From: Pleurocapsales cyanobacterium LEGE 10410
Lineage (GTDB): Bacteria > Cyanobacteriota > Cyanobacteriia > Cyanobacteriales > Xenococcaceae
Direction: 5' to 3'
Length of the DNA: 42,925 nucleotides
Assembly: GCA_015207195.1 (NCBI GenBank)
Contig: JADEXJ010000039.1
Coordinates: 1-42,925 of the forward strand
Part shown: one piece after another, positions 1 through 7,845 of the stretch
Layout of the letters: every line of letters begins with the position of its first letter
Numbering within the stretch: position 1 is the stretch's first letter
Translations under genes and position numbers: made by a program
Notes under the pieces: model-generated
Seen by the model: the letters and a program-made list of their open reading frames with translations, nothing else
What the model was told of the DNA's origin: nothing
The model's database searches: none

Positions 1-212
1 GGATGGAACCTTGGGTAGCAGAATCGAGTATCGATGTGGAAGGGTTTGATGATGACGCAGAAACATCTTTGCACCTAGAAGCTTTTTATCAATATCAGTT
101 AAATGACAATATCAGTATTACTCCTGGTTTGGTTTTGGTTACTTCCCCCGATAACAATGATAATAACGATGATTTGATTATTGGGACTATTCGTACTACT
201 TTCACTTTTTAA
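1..212 (+). CDS. C-terminal end of an outer-membrane porin (partial)
   Basis: Only the last ~70 codons lie in the window; the frame is open at the left edge, so the real start is outside. The segment reads as beta-barrel: alternating polar and hydrophobic residues, a strand ending in SITPGLVLVT, an Asn/Asp-rich loop, then the terminal strand IGTIRTTFTF with the C-terminal Phe typical of outer-membrane proteins. This ending matches the cyanobacterial 'iron uptake porin' family (an S-layer-homology domain followed by an OprB-like barrel), which mediates passive uptake of ions and small solutes. The SLH domain is not visible here, so the family call rests on the last two strands. The next gene starts about 105 bases downstream. 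Confidence 0.7.
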   Translation, partial: MEPWVAESSIDVEGFDDDAETSLHLEAFYQYQLNDNISITPGLVLVTSPDNNDNNDDLIIGTIRTTFTF

Positions 213-318
213 GTCTTAACTACAAAAACATATCTGTGAGGTACAGATGCAATTTAATTGGCAAAGAAATTTGTCCGTACTATCTTTTCTTCTCAAGTGT
301 ATAAAAGGAGTACGGTAG

Positions 319-663
319 ATGAAAAAAACTAAAATATTACACCTGGCAAGCATGGCAGGGTTGAGTGCCTATTTAGTTATCGGTTCGCCAGCACCTGCTC
401 AAGCCATGCACATTGCCGAAGGATTTTTGCCCTTACAGTGGGCAGTAATTTGGTGGGTAGTGACATTACCTTTTTTTCTGTTCGGTTTGCGATCGCTTGT
501 CCGCATTACCAAGGAACATCCAGAACTCAAGCTGTTATTGGCACTAGCAAAAGCATTTACTTTTGTTCTCTCTGCCTTAAAAATACCATCAGTGACGGGA
601 AGTTGCTCTCATTCTACGGGTACTGGACTAGGGACAATTCTTTTTGGTCCTTCCAACTATTAA
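319..663 (+). pseudogene. cbiM: Truncated CbiM, cobalt/nickel ECF transporter component
   Basis: CbiM is the membrane component of ECF-type cobalt or nickel importers; its N-terminal Met-His after signal processing binds the metal. The 114-residue frame has a signal peptide (about residues 1-29, ending APAQA), then MHIAEGFLP, the defining mature N-terminus. Next come a membrane segment (about 41-58) and the conserved stretch SALKIPSVTGSCSH followed by TGTGLG. Family members are about 220-250 residues; this one stops directly after LFGP, where the reading frame runs into a TTAACTA heptamer repeat that supplies the stop codon. The missing half holds the remaining transmembrane helices, and no cbiN, cbiQ or cbiO follows. 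I read it as a 3'-deleted pseudogene. AAGGAG precedes the start. Confidence 0.8.
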
Positions 664-838
664 CTATTAACTATTAAAACGCGAGTGGTAATTTTAACTC
701 TTTCCTGTTGGCGATCGCTAGTAATTTTCCGAGGACTCCGAGATAGTTTAAGTAGGAAAATTGTGACTGCCATTGCTACTACTCCACCAATAATCCAAGC
801 CAGAGAAGAACCTGGATGCTGGGGTAAAGACGATCGCC
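664..838. other. Spacer between truncated cbiM and the amylosucrase tail
   Basis: No recognisable gene. It starts with heptamer-like TTAACTA units. On the minus strand, one frame is open throughout and encodes a hydrophobic, membrane-helix-like stretch (SLAWIIGGVVAMAVTIFLL) followed by a basic tail. It has no clear start or ribosome site and matches no family I know. It could be a remnant of a membrane protein lost in the rearrangement that cut cbiM. Confidence 0.3.
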
Positions 839-2769
839 TTACAACAAAATTGCCAACTGATAGGGTTCGAGGGTGAGTTTCTTAACGGCAGAAATTGTCT
901 TGCTCGAAACAATATTGGTCAGAATTTTTCGCATTCCCAACAGTCTCAACTGTCTGCCTTCAATTACCTGTTCGCGATCGCTAAAGTTAGCTAAGACCAA
1001 AACATTTTGCCCTTGGTGATGGCGAAAATAACCCAAAATAGAGTCGTTACCAGGGTCGATAATTCTAGTGTTAGCACCGCTAAAAGCACGGTTTTGCTGA
1101 CGAATTTGAATCAGTTTTAAAATCCTAGATAAATGCGTCCTGGGATGCTAGAACTATCTCGGCGTTGTTCTGCCAATTCCCAATTAAATTCTGAACGATG
1201 AACCCAACGGCTGTCACCTTCTTTTTCAGGAGAATCTACGTAAGTATAGTCGTTAAGAGTCCCCAGTTCATCTCCCAAATAAATTAGCGGAATACCTCCG
1301 ATGGTGAGGATGATGCCATGTAATAGTAGGATACGTTTAATCGCCAGGTCGGTGTCAAGATTTTTTGACTCGTTATCGTTAGTCGAATTTTCTAAACCAC
1401 AAAGAGATGCGGTAGTCCCGACGATACGAGCTTCTCCAGTTTCGGGTTTTTCTTGAAAGGTAAGACCTTTAGCAAAGCTACCTGGTATTTGACCAGTATA
1501 AAATTTAGTGAGATACTGCCGATGTTTGTAGGGATCGATTTCCAAATCTTGCATATCATCATCAGAAATTCCCCAGCCAATATCATCATGACAGCGAATA
1601 TAGTTTACCCAAGTACAGCCTTCTGGCAAAGTGAATCGCTTTTCGATGCCGTAACGTAGTAAACGAGTATTCTTGACGGCTAAAGTATTCCACAACAATG
1701 CCATCAGTTGCGGATTATAGGAAAGGGGGCATTCTTCTTTACTGACATAGCGGACAACTTCATCGGGATGAACAATTGCCTCGGATTTAAATACCATTGC
1801 AGGGGCGACAATTTCGACTAGGGCATTAAATGCTTGAATCAACAGGTGTGCTTCGGGCAAATTCTCACAACTCGTTCCCTGTTTTTTCCACAAAAACGCC
1901 ACCGCATCCAATCGTAGAACCTCTACTCCAATATTTGCCAAAAACAACATCTCTTCTGCCATCCGACCAAATACAATCGGATTCTCGTAGTTCAAATCCC
2001 ATTGATAGTTACAAAAAGTAGTCCAAATCCATTGACTGATTTCGTTTCTGTAAGTAAAGCAGCCTGGATGTTCGTCAGGAAATACCGAATTGACCGTTTT
2101 TTCAAAAGTATCGGGCTGTTCTCGGTCAGGATACATTCGATAGTATTCTTGGTAATCAGGATCTCCTGACAATGCCCGTTTTGCCCATTCGTGTTCGTCA
2201 GAGGTGTGGTTAAAGATAAAATCAATTACCAAGCTAATGCCATGCTGTCTTAATTCTGTAGCTAACAGTGACAACTCTTCGATGCTTCCCAAAGCGGGGT
2301 TGACCTCTCGATAGCTGCTGATCGCATAACCGCCATCATTATCACCTTCGGGACTTTTAAATAAAGGCATCAAGTGTAGATAAGTAATGCCCAATTCTGT
2401 GAGGTAAGGGATGCGATCGCGGATTCCCTGAAAATCGCCAGCGAATAGATCGACATAGCACATTGCCCCAACTATGCGGTGAGATTGATACCAGCGCGGA
2501 TCGGCTTGGCGTATGACATCAAGAGCTTTGAGATCGTCGGGTCTAGCTAGCCACATTTTAGTAGCGATCGCCAAAATATTTTCTAAATGATAAAAAAAAT
2601 CATAGCGATCGCTATAGAGCTTGTAGAGTAGCTGAAACAGGTGCGGAAAATGGGTTTTGAGTCTGCCTACGTAACCCTGCCATTCTTCTGCCTCGACGCG
2701 ATCGCTAAAACGTTCTGACAATCTGGGTAATAAACGTGACAAAGAAGTAGCACTTCGTTTTTCCCACAT
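839..2769 (-). pseudogene. Amylosucrase (GH13 family) broken by one frameshift
   Basis: Amylosucrase transfers glucose from sucrose to alpha-glucan chains, releasing fructose. The first frame (550 codons from 2769) has the N-terminal helical domain, then the GH13 barrel. The nucleophile is Asp288 in VLRLDAV, the acid/base Glu330 in VFKSEAI and the third acid Asp395 in RCHDDIGW, plus the [10 protein letters not shown] motif near 185. This numbering is within two residues of the well-studied Neisseria enzyme. At about 1117-1125 the frame hits a stop just after [10 protein letters not shown] -1 shift restores the family sequence ([10 protein letters not shown], then the C-terminal beta domain with GYFRHHQGQNVLVLANFSD) to a stop at 839. 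Joined, the product is about 645 residues, normal for the family. It is a recent inactivation or a sequencing error; all catalytic residues precede the break. Confidence 0.85.
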
Positions 2770-2904
2770 ATCAACTTAATCCCTAGCTTTGATAGTTGTT
2801 TAGTATAGTAACAACTATTATTGGAGCAACAGTTATCAAACTACGATCGGGTCGATTCTCTACAATCAGGTATGCGATTGAGATAGCGATCGCTGAATCT
2901 AGTT

Positions 2905-3255
2905 TTAGCTATGCAATTCACAAGTAAGCTCAAATAACCGCTTAAAAACTTCGTCTACCTCCAAACGAGATTTATTTTCCAAACCCATTGCTACCATGAG
3001 AAGCCCAATTTCTACTGCATCATCAAGGCTCAATACTAAATCCAACTCTTCAGTCTCTCCTACAACACTAGGTAAATGTTCTTGGTGTGGTTTAACTTGA
3101 AGATCGACATGAATCGCAGCGGGATTTGCTGCTTCTTTTCCTTTAACTGCTTCTAGTCTGGAAATTCTTTTGACGTTGGTAGTAACACTAGTTAAATTAC
3201 TCAACACGGTAATGTCGCCAGTTTCTAATTCATGGGATACTGAGGTAGTCTTCAT
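2905..3255 (-). CDS. Hypothetical protein, last gene of the sulfide operon
   Basis: This 116-residue protein matches no family I recognise. It is acidic, has no membrane segment or signal peptide, and looks like a small soluble protein. The N-terminal third is Thr/Ser/Val-rich; the C-terminal third (about residues 73-116) is predicted helical, with DLVLSLDDAVEIGLLMVAMG followed by a charged helix. The start is well supported: AGGAGG lies eight bases upstream of ATG, an unusually good Shine-Dalgarno match for a cyanobacterium. It lies 37 bases downstream of the rhodanese gene on the same strand and is probably co-transcribed with it, so a role linked to sulfur or persulfide handling is possible but only inferred from position. 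Confidence 0.6.
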   Translation of the reverse strand: MKTTSVSHELETGDITVLSNLTSVTTNVKRISRLEAVKGKEAANPAAIHVDLQVKPHQEHLPSVVGETEELDLVLSLDDAVEIGLLMVAMGLENKSRLEVDEVFKRLFELTCELHS

Positions 3256-3292
3256 GGTTTTAACCTCCTGTTAATTTAATCTATCAAACAAT

Positions 3293-3856
3293 TTACAAAA
3301 CCATATCTCCTGTGTTTACTGCTTTTTGGTTATAGGGTAATTTCGCCAGTAACATCGCCATGGCACAGGTATTAGTCACGCCAGCAAACACCAAGCCCGC
3401 ACCAACAAAACCACTGACGATTAAGAACCAAGGTGAAACAAAAGCTCCTAATCCAGTTCCGATAAAGACTAGCGAACCAGCCACAATTTGTACTTGGCGG
3501 AACATACTAATAGGTGCATTCTGATTGACTATGGTAGAGTATCCCGCAGCTTTCCAAGTCGGTAAGCCTCCTTGCAGATGGAAGACTTCAGTAAAACCAG
3601 CTGCAAACATTTTTTGTGCTGCTTGTGCCGAACGGTTGCCAGACTGACACTGCAATACAATCCGCTTGTTAGGATCTTTTGGTATTCTGTGATGGTCAAA
3701 ATCAGAAAGAGACATCAGTTTTGCTCCTGGTATATATTCAGCAGCAAATTCACCAGGTTCTCTAACGTCTATTAACAATGCGCGATCGCTTTTGAGCCAT
3801 TTGTTTAAGGTAACGGCATCGATCTCTTGCAGTTGTCGATTATTGGTAGTGGTCAT
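3293..3856 (-). CDS. Rhodanese-domain protein with C-terminal DUF2892 membrane domain
   Basis: The protein has 187 residues. Residues 8-108 form a rhodanese fold with LLIDVREPGEF near 28 and the active-site loop CQSGNRS, with Cys70 as the persulfide-carrying residue. Residues 116-187 are a DUF2892 domain with two hydrophobic helices (about 123-143 and 145-165), which anchors the enzyme in the inner membrane. This two-domain layout is that of YgaP-type rhodaneses. The family moves sulfane sulfur between thiols or to cyanide; beside an ETHE1-like enzyme it probably handles glutathione persulfide. AGGAG precedes the ATG. It sits between the TauE-like gene and a small unknown gene on the same strand. 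Confidence 0.88.
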   Translation of the reverse strand: MTTTNNRQLQEIDAVTLNKWLKSDRALLIDVREPGEFAAEYIPGAKLMSLSDFDHHRIPKDPNKRIVLQCQSGNRSAQAAQKMFAAGFTEVFHLQGGLPTWKAAGYSTIVNQNAPISMFRQVQIVAGSLVFIGTGLGAFVSPWFLIVSGFVGAGLVFAGVTNTCAMAMLLAKLPYNQKAVNTGDMVL

Positions 3857-3977
3857 GGTTAATCTCCTTGATAGTTGTAGTTAGTGAGTAGGGTGGGCAA
3901 AATAGTCAGTTAGCATTTCTTACTCTTAGTAGGTTGAGAGATTGCCTACCTTATAGTTGGTATAGTTAGTCTGTTGG

Positions 3978-4754
3978 CTAACGTTTGATGAGAATGAAAA
4001 TTGCTACGGCAATCAGAAAATAACCAAACGTCTGCTGTAATTTTGCCCCCTGGATCTTTCCTGAAAAATAAGCTCCCCAAAATACGCCCAAGATCGCTAC
4101 CGTAGTAAAGGTAAGCATCAAATTCCAGTCAATGATTACTCGATCTAAGTAGCCAACAAAACCCGTAGCTGATTTGAAAGTAATAATCAGTAACGAAGTA
4201 CCAATCGCTTCCTTCATCGGGATTCCTCCCAGCAGTACCAGGGCGGGAATAATGGCAAAGCCTCCGCCAACACCAACAAAGCCAGTTATAATGCCTACAC
4301 CCAATCCTTCTAGAGTTATTGCCAGCCAAGAATATTGGGATTGATGCTTTTTGGCAATAGGCAACTTAACCTGCTCTAACCTCTCTTTTACTGGCTGGCG
4401 AATCATGAAATAGCTGGCAATTAGCATCACCACGGCAAAGCAGACTAGTTGAATGGTATCGGTAATCAAAGGTAGTGCTGCTAAACGCGCTCCTAGAAAT
4501 GCTCCCAACATGGCAGGTGGTGTAAAGCCAAGAGCAGTTTTTAGATTGACATTACCCTGTTTCCAGTGAGGAATTACGCCAATCAAACTGACAATACCGA
4601 CAATTGCCAAGCTCATGGCGATCGCAGTTTTGGCATCCAAACCCAAGACATAGACTAAAATCGGTACGGCTAGAATCGAGCCACCACCGCCAATCAGCCC
4701 CAAACTCAGACCGATCAGTAACGCCAAGAGATGTCCCGTAATCCAGGTAGCCAT
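3978..4754 (-). CDS. TauE/SafE-family anion (sulfite/sulfur compound) exporter
   Basis: A 258-residue polytopic membrane protein of the TauE/SafE (DUF81) family. It shows the two inverted halves of the family, each starting with a Gly-rich signature: SLGLIGGGGSILAVPILVY near residue 17 and GFVGVGGGFAIIPALVLLGG near 158. Seven or eight hydrophobic helices are visible. Family members export sulfite, sulfoacetate or other small organic anions. The ATG lies five bases after the stop of the persulfide dioxygenase gene, so the two are almost certainly translated from one mRNA. Here it most likely exports sulfite or thiosulfate formed by persulfide oxidation; the substrate is inferred from context. 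Confidence 0.85.
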   Translation of the reverse strand: MATWITGHLLALLIGLSLGLIGGGGSILAVPILVYVLGLDAKTAIAMSLAIVGIVSLIGVIPHWKQGNVNLKTALGFTPPAMLGAFLGARLAALPLITDTIQLVCFAVVMLIASYFMIRQPVKERLEQVKLPIAKKHQSQYSWLAITLEGLGVGIITGFVGVGGGFAIIPALVLLGGIPMKEAIGTSLLIITFKSATGFVGYLDRVIIDWNLMLTFTTVAILGVFWGAYFSGKIQGAKLQQTFGYFLIAVAIFILIKR

Positions 4755-4759
4755 AATTG

Positions 4760-5461
4760 TTACTCAACTGTTGCTAAATTACGCCCACATTGTTCGTTAG
4801 CTGGTACTGCTTCCATCATCTTTTTAGGGTCGGGCAGATTAAGATTATTCATAAACTGAATAAAATTATCGCGATCGCGACCGACAAAGCGTGGATTCCA
4901 GCTTTTTTCTTCCCCAATCGTCGAAACCGTATGACCTCGATAGTCATGAGCGGGATAGACCAAGGTGGCATTAGGCAAAGTAAATAGTCTGGTTGTAACC
5001 GAGTCATAAAGCGTTCCCGCATCACCACTTTGAAAATCCGTTCTGCCACAGCCACGAATAAACAAAGCATCGCCCGTTAAAACTCTTTCTCCATTAACTA
5101 AATAAGCCATGTGACTATCTGTATGTCCAGGAGTGGCGATCGCTTCTACTACTATCGAACCTAATTCTAAATCTTCTTCATCCTGAATATGGCGGTTAGC
5201 ACACTCAGCATGAGCGTTAGCAGGAACAATCCCCAAACAGCCCGTTAATTCTCGCAGTTTACCCGTACCCGTAATATGGTCGGCGTGAATATGAGTTTCC
5301 AAACAGTAACGCAGACTCAAACCTAATTCTTTGAGCAGCTGCAAATCCCGATCTACCTGTTCTAAAACAGGATCGACTAAGATTGCTTCATTGAGTTCTA
5401 AATCTGCCAGTAAGTAAGTATAGGTACTAGATTCGCTGTCATATAATTGGCGAAATAACAT
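4760..5461 (-). CDS. ETHE1-like persulfide dioxygenase (metallo-beta-lactamase fold)
   Basis: ETHE1-type enzymes oxidise glutathione persulfide to sulfite with O2, using one Fe(II). The 233-residue frame starting MLFRQLYD carries the metallo-beta-lactamase motif THIHADH (His57, His59, Asp61, His62), then His113 in TPGHT, Asp131 in LTGDALF and His172 in YPAHDY. The GCGRTDFQ segment is a hallmark of ETHE1 rather than glyoxalase II. A GTG nine bases upstream is in frame, but I prefer the ATG at 5461, which has GGAG at correct spacing and gives the usual family N-terminus. It is the first gene of a four-gene operon (dioxygenase, exporter, rhodanese, unknown), with an AT-rich palindrome about 80 bases upstream as a candidate operator. 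No regulator gene is adjacent. Confidence 0.9.
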   Translation of the reverse strand: MLFRQLYDSESSTYTYLLADLELNEAILVDPVLEQVDRDLQLLKELGLSLRYCLETHIHADHITGTGKLRELTGCLGIVPANAHAECANRHIQDEEDLELGSIVVEAIATPGHTDSHMAYLVNGERVLTGDALFIRGCGRTDFQSGDAGTLYDSVTTRLFTLPNATLVYPAHDYRGHTVSTIGEEKSWNPRFVGRDRDNFIQFMNNLNLPDPKKMMEAVPANEQCGRNLATVE

Positions 5462-5543
5462 CTGATCCACTCCAAGCGAAAGGTTTTAACTTGCCTCATC
5501 TTAAGATTAATAAAATAACTTGAAGAACCCGTGAGGCTTTTTA

Positions 5544-5569
5544 TATTATTATATAACTATATAGTAATA
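5544..5569. promoter_or_regulatory. AT-rich palindrome upstream of the persulfide dioxygenase operon
   Basis: TATTATTATATA is followed, after two bases, by TATATAGTAATA; the arms pair at 11 of 12 positions. The site lies about 80 bases before the proposed start of the operon. Its size and position fit an operator for a dimeric repressor such as an ArsR-type sulfide or persulfide sensor, but no such regulator is encoded nearby, so this is inference. Confidence 0.4.
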
Positions 5570-5690
5570 TTAATTAAATTACAACCATAAACAGAAAGTC
5601 TCGACTAATTGATAATTCTGTATCAATAGAGTGAATATTACTCGCTACTTCTTACTTGCTGCTTTTTACTGCCCAAAGAAATTCGAGATT

Positions 5691-6233
5691 TCAACCAAAT
5701 CTAATCGATTCTCCCGTCAAACGAGAAACTTCGCCCCTCAACAACATTTCCAAAGCTGCGCGAATGCGATCGGCGTTGGGTGGACAACCAGGAAGATAAA
5801 CATCTACATCTACTATATGATGTACTGGTAAGACTCGATCTAACAAAGTCGGCACGATTCCTGGCTCGTGGGGTATTTGATTTTGAATATCGGCAGCTTC
5901 AAGGTAACAACGCTGAAGAAAAGATTCAGGCTCGCCAACAGGATTACGCATCGCAGTAACGTTACCCGTCACCGCACAGTCACCAAAGGAAACTAGAATT
6001 GAGGAGCGATCGCGTACTTTTTTGATTAGTTCTAGATTATCTTCGTTTGCTACCGCACCTTCCACTAAGACTAAATCCACTCCTTCAGGATATTCCTTAA
6101 TATCTGCCAAGGGACTGTAGACTAATTCTACTTTCGCAGCTAAATCGATCAGCCATTCATCTAAATCCAAAAAAGACATATGGCAACCAGAACAGCCACC
6201 AAGCCATACTGTTGCTAATTTTAGTTTGTTCAT
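5691..6233 (-). CDS. hoxY: HoxY, small subunit of bidirectional NiFe hydrogenase
   Basis: HoxY carries the proximal [4Fe-4S] cluster that passes electrons between the NiFe site in HoxH and the HoxEFU diaphorase. The sequence has the family motif [12 protein letters not shown] at the N-terminus (Cys14, Cys17), [10 protein letters not shown] (Cys86) and [11 protein letters not shown] (Cys150), all the expected cluster ligands, and the normal length (180 residues). I start it at the ATG at 6233; an in-frame TTG three codons upstream adds MVK, unlike the family. hoxU lies upstream on the same strand but 170 bases away across a repeat-filled gap, and hoxH, which normally follows hoxY directly, is absent: the next gene downstream is the unrelated persulfide dioxygenase. 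The reading frame itself looks intact. Confidence 0.93.
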   Translation of the reverse strand: MNKLKLATVWLGGCSGCHMSFLDLDEWLIDLAAKVELVYSPLADIKEYPEGVDLVLVEGAVANEDNLELIKKVRDRSSILVSFGDCAVTGNVTAMRNPVGEPESFLQRCYLEAADIQNQIPHEPGIVPTLLDRVLPVHHIVDVDVYLPGCPPNADRIRAALEMLLRGEVSRLTGESIRFG

Positions 6234-6258
6234 TTTGACCAACTACCAAATACTAACG

Positions 6259-6320
6259 ATATGCGAAGGTGTCCTAAAGGATACCGAGACCGTTAGGGAA
6301 TCCTTTAGGGCTCCGCATAT
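6259..6320. repeat. Interspersed palindromic repeat between hoxU and hoxY
   Basis: The element starts ATATGCG and ends CGCATAT, with inner inverted segments CCTAAAGGAT and TCCTTTAGGG around GATACCGAGACC. A relative lies at about 7691-7772 (ATATGCGAAG, GGTCTCGGTATCC, TTTAGGGAC), and shorter relatives at 17549-17583 and the right window edge (TCCCTAAAGGGA). It is a dispersed, hairpin-forming intergenic repeat. Confidence 0.65.
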
Positions 6321-6331
6321 ATCCCTTTAGG

Positions 6332-6415
6332 AACTAACGACCAACGACCAACGACTAACTACTAACTACTAACTACTAACTACTAACTACCAACGACTAA
6401 CGACTAACGACTAAC
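6332..6415. repeat. Heptanucleotide tandem array, 12 units
   Basis: Twelve 7-base units of the type (G/T)AC(T/C)AAC follow one another without gaps. Such short tandemly repeated repetitive (STRR) arrays are a known cyanobacterial feature. The right end runs into the 3' end of hoxU: the hoxU stop codon, read on the minus strand as TAG, lies inside the array. Confidence 0.85.
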
Positions 6416-7123
6416 CCATTCTCCTTTTTTCCTAGCTATTGTAATAAACTCTAACTTCGATCGCTCTTTACTCATTTCTCCTACCGTCGAACCCTGAGAA
6501 AAGATTGCCCCCGTCGGACAAGCCATCAGACATTTTCCGCAAGAGGTACAGCTATCAGCAGTTCCCCAAGGCTGATTGAGGTCGGTAATCACATGAGAAC
6601 TATGTCCTCTCCCCGCCATATCCCAAGTATGCGCTCCTTCAATTTCGTCACAGACTCTAACACAGCGAGTACAAAGAACACAGCGATTATGGTCGATACC
6701 GAAGCGCTCGTGGGATAGATCTACAGTACGCTGAGGAAACTGATAGGTCAAGCTAACGCTATCCATGCCCATTTCTACCGCTAGATCCTGTAATTCGCAG
6801 TTGCCGTTAGCCACACATACCGCGCATATGTGGTTGCCTTCGGCAAAAAGCATTTCAATGATCATTCGACGGTATTTTTGTAGCCTCTCGCTGTTAGTTT
6901 GAATCTCCATTCCTTCGGCAACCTTCGTCACACAGGCAGGCTGGAGTTGGCTACTGCCAGCAATCTCGACCAGGCAGAGGCGACAAGCACCAATATCGGA
7001 TACTCCCTCTAAATGGCAGAGAGTAGGAATGTGAATATCCGCATCTCTTGCAGCTTCGAGAATGGTTTCTGACTCTCGCGCACTAATAAGGCGATCGTTG
7101 ATGGTTAAAGTTTTAACTACCAC
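6404..7123 (-). CDS. hoxU: HoxU, diaphorase subunit of bidirectional NiFe hydrogenase
   Basis: HoxU links the NAD(P)H-oxidising HoxF to HoxY through a chain of iron-sulfur clusters, like the N-terminal part of complex I NuoG. The 239 residues are full length. A ferredoxin-like [2Fe-2S] site is seen at Cys36, Cys47, Cys50 and Cys64. A His-Cys3 [4Fe-4S] site has His98, Cys100, Cys103 and Cys109 ([14 protein letters not shown]). Two further [4Fe-4S] motifs are [11 protein letters not shown] (148-158) and [11 protein letters not shown] (192-202). The stop codon falls within a heptamer repeat array. hoxE and hoxF are not upstream; instead a divergent hpt fragment begins about 120 bases away. hoxU and hoxY may therefore be expressed apart from the rest of the complex. 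Confidence 0.93.
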   Translation of the reverse strand: MVVKTLTINDRLISARESETILEAARDADIHIPTLCHLEGVSDIGACRLCLVEIAGSSQLQPACVTKVAEGMEIQTNSERLQKYRRMIIEMLFAEGNHICAVCVANGNCELQDLAVEMGMDSVSLTYQFPQRTVDLSHERFGIDHNRCVLCTRCVRVCDEIEGAHTWDMAGRGHSSHVITDLNQPWGTADSCTSCGKCLMACPTGAIFSQGSTVGEMSKERSKLEFITIARKKGEWVSR

Positions 7124-7241
7124 TTTATTAAGATTTATTTATTGCCTACAAGTTTGTTATAGACGAAGAATTTGAGAAAGTTGTGAAGTTGCTTACAACA
7201 CATGATCTGATTAAACTTTTTGATTAACTTTTGAATATATA

Positions 7242-7580
7242 GAATTTCTTCGCTTGTCTAGTTATGGATCCTCAACGGTCAGTTCTGGTAAAGCCAAAAT
7301 AATCATGAGTCCACCATCAAAAGCGATCGCTGGTAAAGATGTTGTTTTAGTAGAAGATATCGTTGATACGGGTATTACAACCGATACAGCACTGAAATAT
7401 TTACGCGACTTTCAGCCTGCTTCTCTAAAATTATGTGCTTTATTAGATAAACCATCACGTCGCCGAGTACCAGTCACGATCAATTATTTAGGGTTTGAGG
7501 TAGAAGATTTGTTTATAGTAGGTTATGGAATCGATTTCGACCAAAAATACCGACAGCTGCCAGATATCTATCACTTATAA
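7242..7580 (+). pseudogene. hpt: C-terminal fragment of hypoxanthine phosphoribosyltransferase
   Basis: Hypoxanthine phosphoribosyltransferase salvages purine bases using PRPP. The fragment contains the C-terminal two thirds: SSYGSSTVSSG, the PRPP-binding loop VVLVEDIVDTGITT, LLDKPSRRRVPV and FIVGYGIDFDQKYRQLP, all well conserved. The N-terminal part with the Gly-rich L-R-G-x-x-F segment is missing; in-frame sequence fades out upstream at about 7242 (EFLRLSSYGSS). A TTG at 7254 is the only start-like codon and no ribosome site precedes it. The family is about 180 residues; only about 112 remain. Complete loss of the 5' part without any other frame damage suggests a fairly recent truncation. 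It faces away from hoxU. Confidence 0.85.
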
Positions 7581-7631
7581 TTTTTCTGGGTACCACTGGA
7601 CAATTGCAGCTCTACTTCTCGCGCCACCATA

Positions 7632-7814
7632 TATAGCATTACGTATTTAGGTTAGGACACTTGCTACTTGCTACTTGCTACTTGCTACTTATATGCGAAG
7701 CCCTATCCTACCCTAAAGGGTTAGCTTCGCGTCAAGGATTCCCTTCGGTCTCGGTATCCCTTTAGGGACGAGCAGTTAACTAAACTTGTCCTAATATAAT
7801 TTTGTACGGCTATA
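7632..7814. mobile_element. MITE-like element with imperfect terminal inverted repeats
   Basis: The left end (7632-7663, starting TATAGCATTACGTATTTAGG) and the reverse complement of the right end (7783-7814) match at about 22 of 32 positions without gaps, both containing TATAGC and TTAGGACA or TAGGACA. The 183-base interior has no gene; it carries a heptamer array and a palindromic repeat. The ends look like those of a TA-targeting IS element, so this may be a non-autonomous derivative. A close relative of the left end lies at 20754. Confidence 0.45.
7659..7690. repeat. Heptanucleotide array ACTTGCT, 4 units
   Basis: Four perfect ACTTGCT units and a partial fifth lie just inside the left inverted repeat of the MITE-like element, directly followed by a palindromic repeat (ATATGCGAAG onwards). 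Confidence 0.8.
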
Positions 7815-7845
7815 GTTGCAACATTCTTACTCAATCACTTTCGAT

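Noticed and set aside
1117-1140. Programmed -1 frameshift in amylosucrase
   Set aside because: GGATTTTAAAAC does not form a proper slippery heptamer in the zero frame and I see no stimulatory structure; decay or error is simpler.
6332-6415. Short regular repeats that might be a CRISPR array
   Set aside because: Units are seven bases with no spacers, and there are no cas genes. The same holds for the arrays at 7659, 12864, 22344 and 25105.
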